From positions 1-20,571 of the forward strand of contig CAJXGZ010000005.1 of NCBI GenBank assembly GCA_913053795.1: a stretch of 20,571 nt of DNA, in the 5' to 3' direction. The notes under the pieces were generated by a model. The model was not told where the DNA came from. It ran no database searches and saw only the letters and a program-made list of their open reading frames with translations. Position numbers and translations under genes: made by a program. Position 1 is the stretch's first letter. Each line of letters opens with the position of its first letter. Below, piece after piece: positions 1 to 7,786 of the stretch. The stretch comes from an uncultured Rhodospirillales bacterium (GTDB taxonomy: Bacteria; Pseudomonadota; Alphaproteobacteria; Rhodospirillales; 2-02-FULL-58-16).

Positions 1-564
1 CGCCGCGTAAACGGCGACGGCCCCGAGTAGATTTTTAAGCTTATGGGCGCTGCCCGCGTCGAACCGGCAATAGGCGCCACCGCTCAGCGTAGCGATCTGT
101 TGAAAAGCGAACCCGGCGATGGGGTCGTCCCCTTCATGGAACATGAAGGCGGGAACGCCCAGCAGGCCCAGTTCTCCGGCCTTTTTACCAAGCGCATCGA
201 CGTCCTCCTCGACGCAATCGCCGATGAAAACGAGGGCGTTGATCCTTCCCCCCCTGGCCTGGTTTATGGCATGGGAAAGAAGCTTGCCGATCTGGGTTTC
301 CCCGGCCATGCAGAAGACCGAGGTCATCAGCCGGTTGAGCTCGGTCGAAACGGTCAACCACTTCGAGACCTTGAATTCCCCGAACCCCCGGAAAAAGGCC
401 AATTGAATTTCCACCCCGCCGAGGGCGGCGGTCTCGGTAAACATCTCGCCCTGAATTTGCGCCGCCTTATCCCATGTTGGCGCCCGGCTGGCGGTGGCGT
501 CCATGGCGAAGATCAACCGTCCGCGCCCGGGCCCGGCGGGCCGCGTCCCCGGGGGCGAGCGCAT
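1..564 (-). CDS. VWA-like domain protein, partial (3' end outside window)
   Basis: The minus strand is open from the window edge to about 612. The translation contains LIFAMDATASRAPTWDKA, which resembles the first strand and metal-site loop (DxTxS, a variant of the MIDAS DxSxS) of von Willebrand factor A domains. It is followed by alternating hydrophobic strands (IQLAFFRGF, INALVFIGD) and a Cys in MTSVFCMAGE. From memory, similar stand-alone VWA proteins occur in Rhodospirillales; their function is not known to me. I chose the ATG at 564, which leaves about 20 residues before the first strand. An in-frame ATG at 612 is equally possible, and neither has a convincing ribosome site. The first 188 codons are present and the C-terminus lies outside. 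No other known domain is visible. Confidence 0.75.
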   Translation of the reverse strand, partial: MRSPPGTRPAGPGRGRLIFAMDATASRAPTWDKAAQIQGEMFTETAALGGVEIQLAFFRGFGEFKVSKWLTVSTELNRLMTSVFCMAGETQIGKLLSHAINQARGGRINALVFIGDCVEEDVDALGKKAGELGLLGVPAFMFHEGDDPIAGFAFQQIATLSGGAYCRFDAGSAHKLKNLLGAVAVYAA

Positions 565-754
565 GAGTGACGCCAGCAAGCCGCGCTCCGCCGCCGCCGA
601 CGTTAGCGCCATGAAGAAGAAATTCGACGGCCTGTTCGCCGATTTCGACGCCGCCCAAGTTGAGCGGCGCAAGCGCTTCAAGGCGGCCTATAAGCCCGTC
701 GAAACCTATGACGATTGCAAACCGACCGGCGCCAAAACCAATGTAAAATACTGA
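563..754 (+). CDS. Small hypothetical protein (63 aa), start uncertain
   Basis: A 63-codon frame beginning MSDASKPRSA and ending TGAKTNVKY. It is charged and probably helical in the middle (FDAAQVERRKRFKAAYKPV), with no signal peptide or membrane segment. A G-rich stretch (ggggcgag) precedes the ATG at 563 and could act as a ribosome site; a second in-frame ATG at 611 would give 47 residues. The start codon overlaps the proposed start of the minus-strand VWA-like gene, so the two genes are head to head with shared bases. I do not recognise the family. Codon composition is GC-rich like the neighbouring genes, which favours a real gene. It could still be the shadow of a longer minus-strand frame starting at 612. 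Confidence 0.45.
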   Translation: MSDASKPRSAAADVSAMKKKFDGLFADFDAAQVERRKRFKAAYKPVETYDDCKPTGAKTNVKY

Positions 755-1322
755 AAAAGAGGGGTTGAGGGTTGAGGTAATTTAACCATGCTTGACCCAA
801 TATTCTTTCATCCCAACGCCGCCTAACCCTCTCCATGATTTCCGGCATCGCCGCCAACTCGTCCCGGCAACGCTCACAGCGCCGGGGGCTGTAAAGGCGT
901 GTTGAAGCCGGTTGCGATATGGCGCCTCTCGCTCGAATGCAACATTTGGTATGGACATGTTATATGAACAATTGTTAAATTAGAGAAGTGTAATATTCAT
1001 TCTGATAACTCGTCCATATCAATTGTTATCGACAGAATAATATTGGCTATTTTGAAAAAGCGAAAAAAAGAACTTGAGTTACGCTGTTCGCGGTTGCGGC
1101 TTTCGTTTTCGCACCCGTTTTACATAACGGCGGCGCTTACCGCATGTCTAACTGGCGCATTGACGAGTGAAAAAGCCAAGAAAGTCACCGCCACCTTCAA
1201 CAAACAAAAGCTAAACGCCCCCGACGCCGCCGGGATCGGAAGACCTGCAAAATATGGGCTTTCGCAGGAGGAATATTACACAGCCTAAAGTTTATTTTTC
1301 CATTTTGTTGGGAGATATGGCT
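755..1322. other. Long AT-rich intergenic region upstream of the porin operon
   Basis: About 570 bases without a convincing gene. The first part (755-930) is GC-rich and carries a short tandem ggttgag repeat near 766. From about 930 the composition becomes AT-rich and includes two copies of CAATTGTTA (969-977 and 1020-1028), the first within the perfect palindrome AACAATTGTT at 967-976. An open frame from a TTG at 1043 to 1288 has no ribosome site and no recognisable content, so I do not call it. The stretch probably holds the promoter and control sites of the porin-cytochrome operon, but I cannot place a -35/-10 pair with confidence. Confidence 0.5.
967..1028. repeat. Two CAATTGTTA boxes, possible operator pair
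   Basis: CAATTGTTA occurs at 969-977 and again at 1020-1028, 51 bases apart, close to five helical turns. The first copy sits in the perfect ten-base palindrome AACAATTGTT; both are preceded within a few bases by ATAT. The pair lies about 300 bases before the porin start, in an AT-rich stretch. Spacing and symmetry would fit a dimeric regulator bound on one face of the helix, but in AT-rich DNA such short repeats can be chance. Confidence 0.3.
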
Positions 1323-2582
1323 ATGTATGCAAAACGAATAATTACGACAATGTTTTTGGTCACTGCGTTGGTTATAACATTGCCAAAAGGCGTCTTCGCG
1401 AACGGGCATGATCTGGAAAGCCTGAAAAATACTGTTGAACAGCTGAAGACGCAGCTTGATAAAGTCCAGATTCAACTAAAAGCTCAGGAAGAAAAAACGG
1501 CGAAAAAAAAAGACATTCGCGATCTAAAACAAAAAATTGAGCAGTCATCGATTCGTCCCGTAGAGTTCGAAATTAATGATTCGATCGTGCATCTGGCCGG
1601 ATACAGCTCTGTAACTTTTGCTGATAATGATGGGGCGGGCGATAGATTTAATCAGGTCCAGTTCTCTCCAATCTTTCATTATCAGTACAAAGACCTGATG
1701 ATGCTTGAATCTGAATTGGAATTCGATATTGGTTTGGATGGAAGCACCACGGTCGCCCTGGAATATCTTACGCTTGATTTATTCCTGAGTGACTATTTAA
1801 CGGTTATCGCCGGTAAATTCCTAAGCCCCGTAGGTCAGTTCAGACAAAACTTGCACCCTGGCTGGATCAACAAACTGCCTTCCGCGCCTCCGGGGTTCGG
1901 CCATGATGGCGCTACGCCAATTTCCGACGTTGGCCTTCAATTGCGAGGCGCCTTGCCGCCGCTCGGCAATGTCAGAACAAACTATTCCTTTTACGTCGCT
2001 AATGGTCCCGAGCTTGAAGCAATCACGGAAGACGGTGAAGTTGAGCTTGAAGGCATTATTGCTGAAGGCTTCACCAGAGATGCCGACGGAACCAGAGTAT
2101 ATGGAGGAAGAATTGGCGTATTGCCAATTCCTGAATTGGAAATAGGGATTTCAGGCGTTGTCGGCAAGACGGAAGTTACAGTATTGGATGGCGCCGCTTT
2201 TGGTGATGAACCGAGCCGGCGCTACAGGGTTTGGGGGGCTGACTTCGCCTGGAAGTACAAGGGCATGGGGCTGCGTGGCGAATATGTTAGATCGACGATT
2301 GGTGAAGTAACCGCAAGCGTGGCTCCAGCGGGGGCTCATTGGAGATCATGGTATCTGCAGGGGGCGTATCAGTTCTTGCCGACTAAATGGGAAGGCGTCG
2401 TTCGTTACACTGACTTTGATTCTCCTCACGCCAGTGAGGATCAAAAGCAATGGGCGGCGGGCGTCAATTACCTGTTTTCCAGTAACGTCATCGCTAAATT
2501 CGCCTACGAGTTTAATGAGGGCAGGGTTGGAAAAAGTTCTAATGACGATACAGCCCTATTGCAAATGTCATTTGGTTTCTAG
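1323..2582 (+). CDS. Outer-membrane porin with N-terminal coiled coil
   Basis: A 419-residue protein from the ATG at 1323, chosen because GGGAG lies eight bases upstream; the in-frame ATG at 1317 is too close to that site. A signal peptide (MYAKRIITTMFLVTALVITL, then PKGVFA) ends near residue 26. Residues 30-75 are heptad-like and charged (a probable trimeric coiled coil), as in several trimeric porins. The rest, from about 78, alternates strands and turns in beta-barrel style and ends LLQMSFGF, with the terminal Phe expected for recognition by the BAM machinery. It loosely resembles phosphate-selective (OprO/OprP) porins, but I cannot name a substrate. The cytochrome gene follows after 12 bases, so the two are very likely co-transcribed. 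Base composition is clearly more AT-rich than most of the window. Confidence 0.8.
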   Translation: MYAKRIITTMFLVTALVITLPKGVFANGHDLESLKNTVEQLKTQLDKVQIQLKAQEEKTAKKKDIRDLKQKIEQSSIRPVEFEINDSIVHLAGYSSVTFADNDGAGDRFNQVQFSPIFHYQYKDLMMLESELEFDIGLDGSTTVALEYLTLDLFLSDYLTVIAGKFLSPVGQFRQNLHPGWINKLPSAPPGFGHDGATPISDVGLQLRGALPPLGNVRTNYSFYVANGPELEAITEDGEVELEGIIAEGFTRDADGTRVYGGRIGVLPIPELEIGISGVVGKTEVTVLDGAAFGDEPSRRYRVWGADFAWKYKGMGLRGEYVRSTIGEVTASVAPAGAHWRSWYLQGAYQFLPTKWEGVVRYTDFDSPHASEDQKQWAAGVNYLFSSNVIAKFAYEFNEGRVGKSSNDDTALLQMSFGF

Positions 2583-2594
2583 AAAGACAGGAAC

Positions 2595-3239
2595 ATGAAA
2601 AATTACATACATATTAAAACTGCGCTGCATGCTGGCGTTTTGATACTCGCCTTTTTTCTGGCTACAGCCGGAGCGCAAGCTGAGAAGCACCCTAATGAAG
2701 AGGGAGATTCCGCCCAAGGAGCCAAGTTATGGGCTCAGACGTGCTCGCGCTGCCACAATATGCGAAACCCGAAGGAATTTCGGGATGAGTTGTGGGTCGC
2801 TATCGTTACGCATATGCGGGTGCGAGCGGGACTTACGGGACAGGATACCCGCAACATATTAGCGTTTCTGCAACAAAGCAATTCCGTGGCCCGGAAATCC
2901 AGTTTCACAAAATCCAGCACCACAAGTGAAAGTAAAGGCATAGCCGGCATTGGCGTGAGCAGTCAGGACGTCTTGGCGAGAGGTAAGACAGTCTTCGAGG
3001 AAACGTGCGTTGCATGTCATGGCGACGATGGTAAGGGAGTCGTGCCTGGCGTTCCGGATTTCATTGACGGAAACGGGGTTCTTTCTCAATCGAATGAGGT
3101 GCTTTTCAATCATATTGTAAACGGATTTGAGAGCCCCGGCTCCACTTTGGCGATGCCGCCCAAGGGGGGAAATGAAGATCTTTCCAATAAGGATATTAAG
3201 GATGTCATTGAGTATTTAAACGCGACGTTTGGCAGTTGA
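2595..3239 (+). CDS. Periplasmic dihaem cytochrome c
   Basis: 214 residues. A signal peptide (residues 1-29, ending AGAQA) directs it to the periplasm. There are two haem c sites: CSRCH at 50-54 in the first domain and CVACH at 138-142 in the second. Met187 (LAMPPK) is the probable axial ligand of the second haem, and Met74 in the HMRVRAGL stretch may serve the first. The domains are joined by a Ser/Lys-rich linker (about 96-120). The second is a typical class I cytochrome domain (CHGDDGKGV). The start ATG follows AGGA by a few bases, 12 bases after the porin stop, so this is the second gene of an operon. The sequence suggests electron transfer in the periplasm; donor and acceptor are unknown, and the porin neighbour hints at an envelope-linked role. 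Confidence 0.88.
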   Translation: MKNYIHIKTALHAGVLILAFFLATAGAQAEKHPNEEGDSAQGAKLWAQTCSRCHNMRNPKEFRDELWVAIVTHMRVRAGLTGQDTRNILAFLQQSNSVARKSSFTKSSTTSESKGIAGIGVSSQDVLARGKTVFEETCVACHGDDGKGVVPGVPDFIDGNGVLSQSNEVLFNHIVNGFESPGSTLAMPPKGGNEDLSNKDIKDVIEYLNATFGS

Positions 3240-3283
3240 GAAATAACGTATTTTGATGTGGAGAAATCACGCCGGATATTTAT

Positions 3284-3685
3284 TTATCCCAGCGCCGCCC
3301 TGATGCTCTCCACGGTTTTCGCTAGCGCCGCCGGCCCGTAAGGGACCGCCGCGACTTTGCCCCAGATGGGACCGGGCCAAGCGGGATCTTTTTTAAAGCG
3401 CGCCACCACGTGAATGTGTAGCTGTTCGACCATGTTGCCGAGCGCCGCCACATTGATTTTGCCGGGGGCGAAAACGGCTTCCAGGGCTTGGGAGGCTTGA
3501 CTGACTTCCGCCATCAACGTCGATTGATCCGCCGGGATCAGATGATGGAGTTCCGTCAGACCCGGTTTTTGGGGAACCAGAATCAGCCAAGGGTAGTTTG
3601 CGTCGTTCATGAGCAACGCCCGGCATAAGGGAAGGCGCATGACTTCCACGGTGTCGGCGGCGAGGGTTTCGTGCAGGGCGAACAT
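3284..3685 (-). CDS. HIT-family (histidine triad) protein
   Basis: 133 residues, the usual size for a stand-alone HIT protein; cytoplasmic, with no signal sequence. HIT proteins bind nucleotides and hydrolyse dinucleoside polyphosphates or nucleoside phosphoramidates. The conserved core is visible: a hydrophobic strand YPWLILVPQ (31-39), ELHHL (45-49), and the active-site strand QLHIHVVARF (88-97). The triad pattern HxHxHxx reads QxHxHxx, with Gln88 in the first place; H90 and H92, including the nucleophile position, are kept. As I recall, this Gln form is frequent in one bacterial HIT subfamily ending in DPAWPGPIW, as here. The start is well supported by AAAGGAGG five bases before the ATG. 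It is divergent from mlaA across 99 bases. Confidence 0.9.
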   Translation of the reverse strand: MFALHETLAADTVEVMRLPLCRALLMNDANYPWLILVPQKPGLTELHHLIPADQSTLMAEVSQASQALEAVFAPGKINVAALGNMVEQLHIHVVARFKKDPAWPGPIWGKVAAVPYGPAALAKTVESIRAALG

Positions 3686-3784
3686 GGCGCCTCCTTTCAG
3701 AATAAAGCGATAGGATTCATAATGATTTAACCATATGGGGCGTCAAATGCGATTCGATAGTTTTTGTTTATTGGGACGACCTTT

Positions 3785-4993
3785 ATGCGGCGGTATAACG
3801 CATTTCTTATCGGCTTGGTTTGTTTCAGCGCGCCTGTTTCCTTCGCCTTGGCGGAAGACTCGCCGGCCACGCCTCGGACCTTTCAAAAATTTCAACCGCC
3901 TAAAAGCGGATGGTTGAAGGATTGGCTTTCCGGCCCGTTTCCGGGACAGGATCCTTTACAACCCCAACAGATCGCCGTCTCTACTCCCAAAGTTCCGCCT
4001 GAAGTTTCGAAGCCCGCCCCCTCGAAACCCATTAATTATAAAACACTCAATGAATGGCTTTCAGGACCGTTGCCGGGCCAGGTCGCCGCGCCAGCCGCGC
4101 CCAAAAAGCCCGCGCCCATAAAAAATGTCCCGCCTGAGCTGAAAAAAGATAAATGGCTGAACGATTGGCTGTCCACTCCCCTGCCCGGCCAGGACGCGCC
4201 GCCCAAGGTGGTGCAGACGCTTCCCAAATTCCAGCCCATCCATCCCCTGCTCGACAACGCCAAACCAAAAACGCCGTCAAAAGAGGCGTTGGATGATCGC
4301 GGGGACACCGTTCCGTCCCAGGAAGTGAACTTCAACGATCCGCTGGAGCCCATGAACCGTTTGTTCTTCGGCTTCAACGAGATTCTTCAGGATTATCTGC
4401 TTCACCCCATGGCCACCGCCTATAACTGGCTGCCTAAGTTCGTCCGGAGCTCCGTCAGCAACTTTCTGCTGAACCTGAGAAGCCCCATCGTCCTGGTCAA
4501 TGACATCCTTCAATTCGAGCCGAAGCGCGCCTTGCAAACCACCGGGCGCGCGCTCATCAATTCCACCATGGGCGTGGGCGGCCTGATCGACGTCGCCGAC
4601 CAGTTCGGCATCGAGCCCCATGACGAGGACTTCGGACAGACCTTGGCCGTATGGGGCGTCGGAGAGATGTTCTATCTGGTGCTGCCCGTCATCGGCCCCA
4701 CCAACCCGCGCGACGCTATCGGCAAGCTCGGAGTGGACCTGCTGATGGACCCCCTAAACTACTACTTGAACAGCACAGACAAGACGGAATGGATTTGGGC
4801 TCGGGCCGCATTCGAAGGCTTTGAGGCCTACGCAGGCCTTGTGGGCGAGATGGATCACGTCAAGAACACGTCCATGGATTACTATGCAGCCATCCGCAGC
4901 ATGTACCGCCAGCGGCGCGAAAAAGAAATCCTCAACAGCGAAGACCCGCCCTTCCATGACATTCCCGATAACACTGATGAGATGAACTTATAA
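3785..4993 (+). CDS. mlaA: MlaA/VacJ-type lipid-asymmetry protein with repeat-bearing N-terminal extension
   Basis: 402 residues. MlaA proteins remove misplaced phospholipids from the outer leaflet and feed the Mla pathway. The family domain starts near residue 182 with FNDPLEPMNRLFFGFN and runs through FVRSSVSNFLLNLRSP, GRALINSTMGVGGLIDVAD and EDFGQTLAVWGVGEMFYLVLP. MlaA is usually a lipoprotein of about 250 residues, but this one has a cleavable-looking signal peptide (MRRYNAFLIGLVCFSAPVSF then ALA) without a convincing lipobox. About 155 residues of Pro/Lys-rich linker follow, with three copies of WLxDWLSxPxPGQ (43-55, 87-99, 124-136). FQPPK and FQPIH flank the set. I preferred the ATG at 3785 to the upstream TTG at 3764, since it starts directly with a signal peptide. 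It converges on the GT61 gene with 11 bases between stops. Confidence 0.9.
   Translation: MRRYNAFLIGLVCFSAPVSFALAEDSPATPRTFQKFQPPKSGWLKDWLSGPFPGQDPLQPQQIAVSTPKVPPEVSKPAPSKPINYKTLNEWLSGPLPGQVAAPAAPKKPAPIKNVPPELKKDKWLNDWLSTPLPGQDAPPKVVQTLPKFQPIHPLLDNAKPKTPSKEALDDRGDTVPSQEVNFNDPLEPMNRLFFGFNEILQDYLLHPMATAYNWLPKFVRSSVSNFLLNLRSPIVLVNDILQFEPKRALQTTGRALINSTMGVGGLIDVADQFGIEPHDEDFGQTLAVWGVGEMFYLVLPVIGPTNPRDAIGKLGVDLLMDPLNYYLNSTDKTEWIWARAAFEGFEAYAGLVGEMDHVKNTSMDYYAAIRSMYRQRREKEILNSEDPPFHDIPDNTDEMNL
3911..4192 (+). repeat. Three degenerate coding repeats (WLxDWLSxPxPGQ) in mlaA
   Basis: The copies lie at 3911-3949, 4043-4081 and 4154-4192. They read WLKDWLSGPFPGQ, TLNEWLSGPLPGQ and WLNDWLSTPLPGQ. The DNA differs at many third positions (for example ccgtttccgggacag against ccgttgccgggccag), so the protein motif is better kept than the nucleotides. 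That argues for selection on the peptide rather than a recent duplication. Linkers between copies are 31 and 24 residues, rich in Pro, Lys and Ala. Confidence 0.85.
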
Positions 4994-5004
4994 AGCCTAT
5001 CCGC

Positions 5005-6225
5005 CTAAGCTTTTTCCTGGCTGATGATCAGGCCGTCCTCCACCTCTTTTTGGAACTTGGCGCGGTCCAGGTCTCCTCCATTCAACATGCGGGTGATGAG
5101 ATCGGCCAGCTTGGCCGGGTCAACATGGTAATTATGATTATCGTCGTATTCTTCGCCGCGCAGGACGGCGTGAATGTGGCCGCAGACGTTGGAAAGGCCC
5201 GGATAATAAAAACTAATGCCGGCCTCGGCGCCTGGAATGTGCGGATAAAACTCGATAATGAGGGTTCCCGGTTGACAGAAAATGATGTTGGCCATTCCCG
5301 CGCCGTGCGCGGCAACGACGATCCGCGCATGGGCGAACGCCTCGACCTGTTCTCGGAAAGATTTTTTCGAGGCCAAAAAATACTCAAAGCCCATTTGGGA
5401 AAGGGTTTGCGCGACCTCGCCGTCGTTGCTGATGTGCCTTCTTGGCGCGTCGGCGCGGCTGAGGTAGAGCAGTCTTTGTGCGCCCCTGGGCCCGCCATTG
5501 GACTTAATTGCGAAATGGCTCAGAACTTTTTTTCGAAACCAGGCAACGGCCTTGGGCGAGGGAAGATAGTCGCGGCCCGTGAAGGACGGGCAATAGGCGA
5601 CTTCCGGCCTTAAGACTTGTCTTGAATTGGGGACAATACGATCCGGATTAACGCCAAGGGCGCGGAGGGAGTCTTCTTGCGCTGGGGAAAGGTCGTCATT
5701 CATGATTATCGGCAATTCAGCAAGATAGGGAAACGCTTCGGCGACCATGAACCGGGGCAACATCTCGATCGTCCAGTGGAACCAACTGGCGACGTTCATT
5801 CGCGGCATCAAGCCCATCACCAGGCAGGCGCCGGGCATGGGCGCCGCGTCCACGGGCTTCACAAGGTAATCCTCGTTATCGTCAAGGCATTCTCCATAGT
5901 CTTGGCCATTAACGCGCATGGGGTACATGGCGCGGCGCTCATAAATGAAGGTTTCCTCATCGGGCATGAAAACGGCCCCGCAATGGGCGACGATTGGGCG
6001 GTGGAACCGGGCCATCATGGCCGGGGGAAGCGCCTGGGTGCGCGCGGTCCAGGCTATGGCGGTGTCGCCGGGAAGTATAAGGGGAGGAGACAGGGTGCAG
6101 ACGGCTTCGGGGAAAACATTTTGATAAGTCGGCGCTTTCCCTTCACCGTCAGGCCCCTCAAGAGCAACCGTCTCGCGCGCGGCCTCCATGATTGAAACAG
6201 CGGTAAGCTTAGGTTTGTCGTCCAT
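5005..6225 (-). CDS. Glycosyltransferase family 61-type protein
   Basis: 406 residues with no signal peptide or membrane segment, so probably cytoplasmic. The pattern is that of the DUF563/GT61 family, which includes xylosyl- and N-acetylglucosaminyl-type transferases: NVASWFHWTIEMLPRF (144-159), LYLSRADAPRRHISND (253-268) and the hallmark AAHGAGMANIIFCQPG (305-320) followed by LIIEFYP. In bacteria such enzymes are often linked to surface polysaccharide synthesis. Donor and acceptor cannot be read from the sequence. No other polysaccharide gene lies beside it, which is somewhat unusual. It starts at ATG 6225, 40 bases downstream of the glnA terminator, and must have its own promoter unless there is read-through. 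It ends 11 bases from the mlaA stop. Confidence 0.85.
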   Translation of the reverse strand: MDDKPKLTAVSIMEAARETVALEGPDGEGKAPTYQNVFPEAVCTLSPPLILPGDTAIAWTARTQALPPAMMARFHRPIVAHCGAVFMPDEETFIYERRAMYPMRVNGQDYGECLDDNEDYLVKPVDAAPMPGACLVMGLMPRMNVASWFHWTIEMLPRFMVAEAFPYLAELPIIMNDDLSPAQEDSLRALGVNPDRIVPNSRQVLRPEVAYCPSFTGRDYLPSPKAVAWFRKKVLSHFAIKSNGGPRGAQRLLYLSRADAPRRHISNDGEVAQTLSQMGFEYFLASKKSFREQVEAFAHARIVVAAHGAGMANIIFCQPGTLIIEFYPHIPGAEAGISFYYPGLSNVCGHIHAVLRGEEYDDNHNYHVDPAKLADLITRMLNGGDLDRAKFQKEVEDGLIISQEKA

Positions 6226-6265
6226 GATCTATTTAACATACTCCCGGACGCGGAAGTAATCATAA

Positions 6266-6298
6266 AAGCGGCCCCGCCGGGTTAGGGCGGGGCCGCTT
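6266..6298 (-). terminator. Rho-independent terminator of glnB-glnA
   Basis: A perfect 13-base inverted repeat (AAGCGGCCCCGCC at 6266-6278 with GGCGGGGCCGCTT at 6286-6298) with a seven-base loop. Read on the minus strand it is followed by TTTTAT. It sits 27 bases after the glnA stop and just before the GT61 gene, so it closes the nitrogen operon. Confidence 0.92.
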
Positions 6299-6324
6299 AA
6301 TTGATGAGAGAGGCTCGCCGTCTT

Positions 6325-7746
6325 TTAAGACGAGTAGTACATCTGCCACTCCACAGGATGCGGTGTGTGCTCGAAGTTGTAGACTTCCTCCCACTTAAGC
6401 TCCATGTAGCCGTCGATCAGGTCGTCGGTGAAGACGCCGCCTTTCTTGAGGAAGTCCCGGTCGGCGTCCAACGCTTCCAGGGCTTCGCGCAAGGAGCCGC
6501 AAACCGTCGGCACGTCCGCCAACTCTTCGGGGGCCAGGTCGTAGAGGTCCTTGTCCATGGCCTCGCCGGGGTCGATCTTGTTCTGGATGCCGTCCAGTCC
6601 CGCCATCATCATCGCCGCGAAGGCCAGATACGGGTTGGCGGTGGCGTCGGGGAACCGCACCTCGACCCGCTTGCCGTTGGGAGTTGACACATGGGGGATG
6701 CGGCAGCCGGCCGAACGGTTGCGCGCCGAATAGGCCAACAGCACCGGCGCCTCGAAACCCGGGATCAGCCGCTTGTAGCTGTTGGTGGCGGCGTTGGTGA
6801 AGGCGTTGAAGGAGCGGGCGTGTTTCATGACGCCGCCGATGTAGTGCAGCGCCGCGTCCGACAGGTCGGCGTAGCCGGAGCCGGCGAAGATCGGCTTGCC
6901 GCCCTTCCAGATGGACTGGTGGGTGTGCATGCCCGAGCCGTTGTCGTCGATCACCGGCTTGGGCATGAAGGTGGCCGTCTTGCCGTAGGCGTGGGCGCAC
7001 ATATGAACGCAGTACTTATAGATTTGCAGGTTGTCGGCGGCGTTCACCAGGCTGGCGTAGGTCATGCCCAGTTCGTGCTGGCTGGGGGCCACCTCGTGGT
7101 GATGCTTGTCCATGATCAGGCCCATGTCCTTCATCACCGTCACCATCTCGGCGCGCAGGTCGTGGCCGGAGTCCACCGGCGGAACCGGGAAGTAGCCGCC
7201 CTTGATCGGCGGACGGTGGCCGATGTTGCCCTCGGGAAGGATTTTTCCGCTTACATAGGGGCCTTCCTCGTGGTCGAACTCATAGAAGCACTTGTTCATG
7301 GCGACGTCGAAGCGGACGTTGTCGAAGACGAAGAACTCGGCCTCGGGTCCGAAATAGGCGGTATCGCCGATGCCGGTGGAGGCCAGGTAGGCCTCAGCCC
7401 GCTTGGCCGCCGAGCGTGGATCGCGGCCGTAATCCTGGCCGGTGGTCGGCTCCATGATGTTGCAAACCAGGATCATCTGGGGCTGGGCGGCGAACGGGTC
7501 CATCACCGCCGTCGCCGGGTCGGGGACCAGGGACATGTCGGATTCGTTGATGGCCTTCCAGCCGGCGATGGACGAGCCGTCGAACATGATGCCGTCGGTG
7601 AATGAGTCCTCATCGATGAAGTCCGAAGTCATCGTCAAATGCTGCCATTTGCCGCGGGGATCGGTGAAGCGCAAGTCGACGAAATTGACGTCGTTGTCCT
7701 TAAGCGCCTTGAGAACGTCCGTAGATTTTTTACAGTTCATAGACAT
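6325..7746 (-). CDS. glnA: Glutamine synthetase type I
   Basis: 473 residues, the normal length for the dodecameric type I enzyme that makes glutamine from glutamate, ammonia and ATP in the cytoplasm. Visible landmarks are MFDGSSIAGWK (54-64), the metal-site YFGPEAEFFVFD (131-142), the ATP/glutamate region HHHEVAPSQHE (215-225), NGSGMHTHQS (269-278), and NRSAGCRIP (343-351). Tyr402 in DKDLYDLAPEE corresponds to the tyrosine adenylylated by GlnE, so activity control by PII and adenylylation is expected. It follows glnB by 40 bases on the same strand. GGGGGG lies ten bases before the chosen ATG; a second ATG two codons on is possible. A strong terminator follows. Confidence 0.98.
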   Translation of the reverse strand: MSMNCKKSTDVLKALKDNDVNFVDLRFTDPRGKWQHLTMTSDFIDEDSFTDGIMFDGSSIAGWKAINESDMSLVPDPATAVMDPFAAQPQMILVCNIMEPTTGQDYGRDPRSAAKRAEAYLASTGIGDTAYFGPEAEFFVFDNVRFDVAMNKCFYEFDHEEGPYVSGKILPEGNIGHRPPIKGGYFPVPPVDSGHDLRAEMVTVMKDMGLIMDKHHHEVAPSQHELGMTYASLVNAADNLQIYKYCVHMCAHAYGKTATFMPKPVIDDNGSGMHTHQSIWKGGKPIFAGSGYADLSDAALHYIGGVMKHARSFNAFTNAATNSYKRLIPGFEAPVLLAYSARNRSAGCRIPHVSTPNGKRVEVRFPDATANPYLAFAAMMMAGLDGIQNKIDPGEAMDKDLYDLAPEELADVPTVCGSLREALEALDADRDFLKKGGVFTDDLIDGYMELKWEEVYNFEHTPHPVEWQMYYSS

Positions 7747-7786
7747 GGTTAGGTTTCCCCCCTAAATCATTAATAACGCAGTTGAA

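Noticed and set aside
43..570. Long plus-strand frame over the first 570 bases
   Set aside because: Low-complexity shadow of the minus-strand VWA-like gene, whose protein has clear domain character.
1043..1288. 81-codon plus-strand frame from a TTG before the porin gene
   Set aside because: Rare start without a ribosome site, no recognisable domain, and it lies in the AT-rich control region; probably chance.
3350..3450. HIT protein with Gln in place of the first triad His as a possible loss of function
   Set aside because: The Gln form is, as I recall, frequent in this bacterial HIT subfamily, and both later His residues are intact.
6691..7605. 304-codon plus-strand frame opposite glnA
   Set aside because: Antisense shadow of a GC-rich gene (Val/His/Gly-rich translation); glnA is unambiguous.
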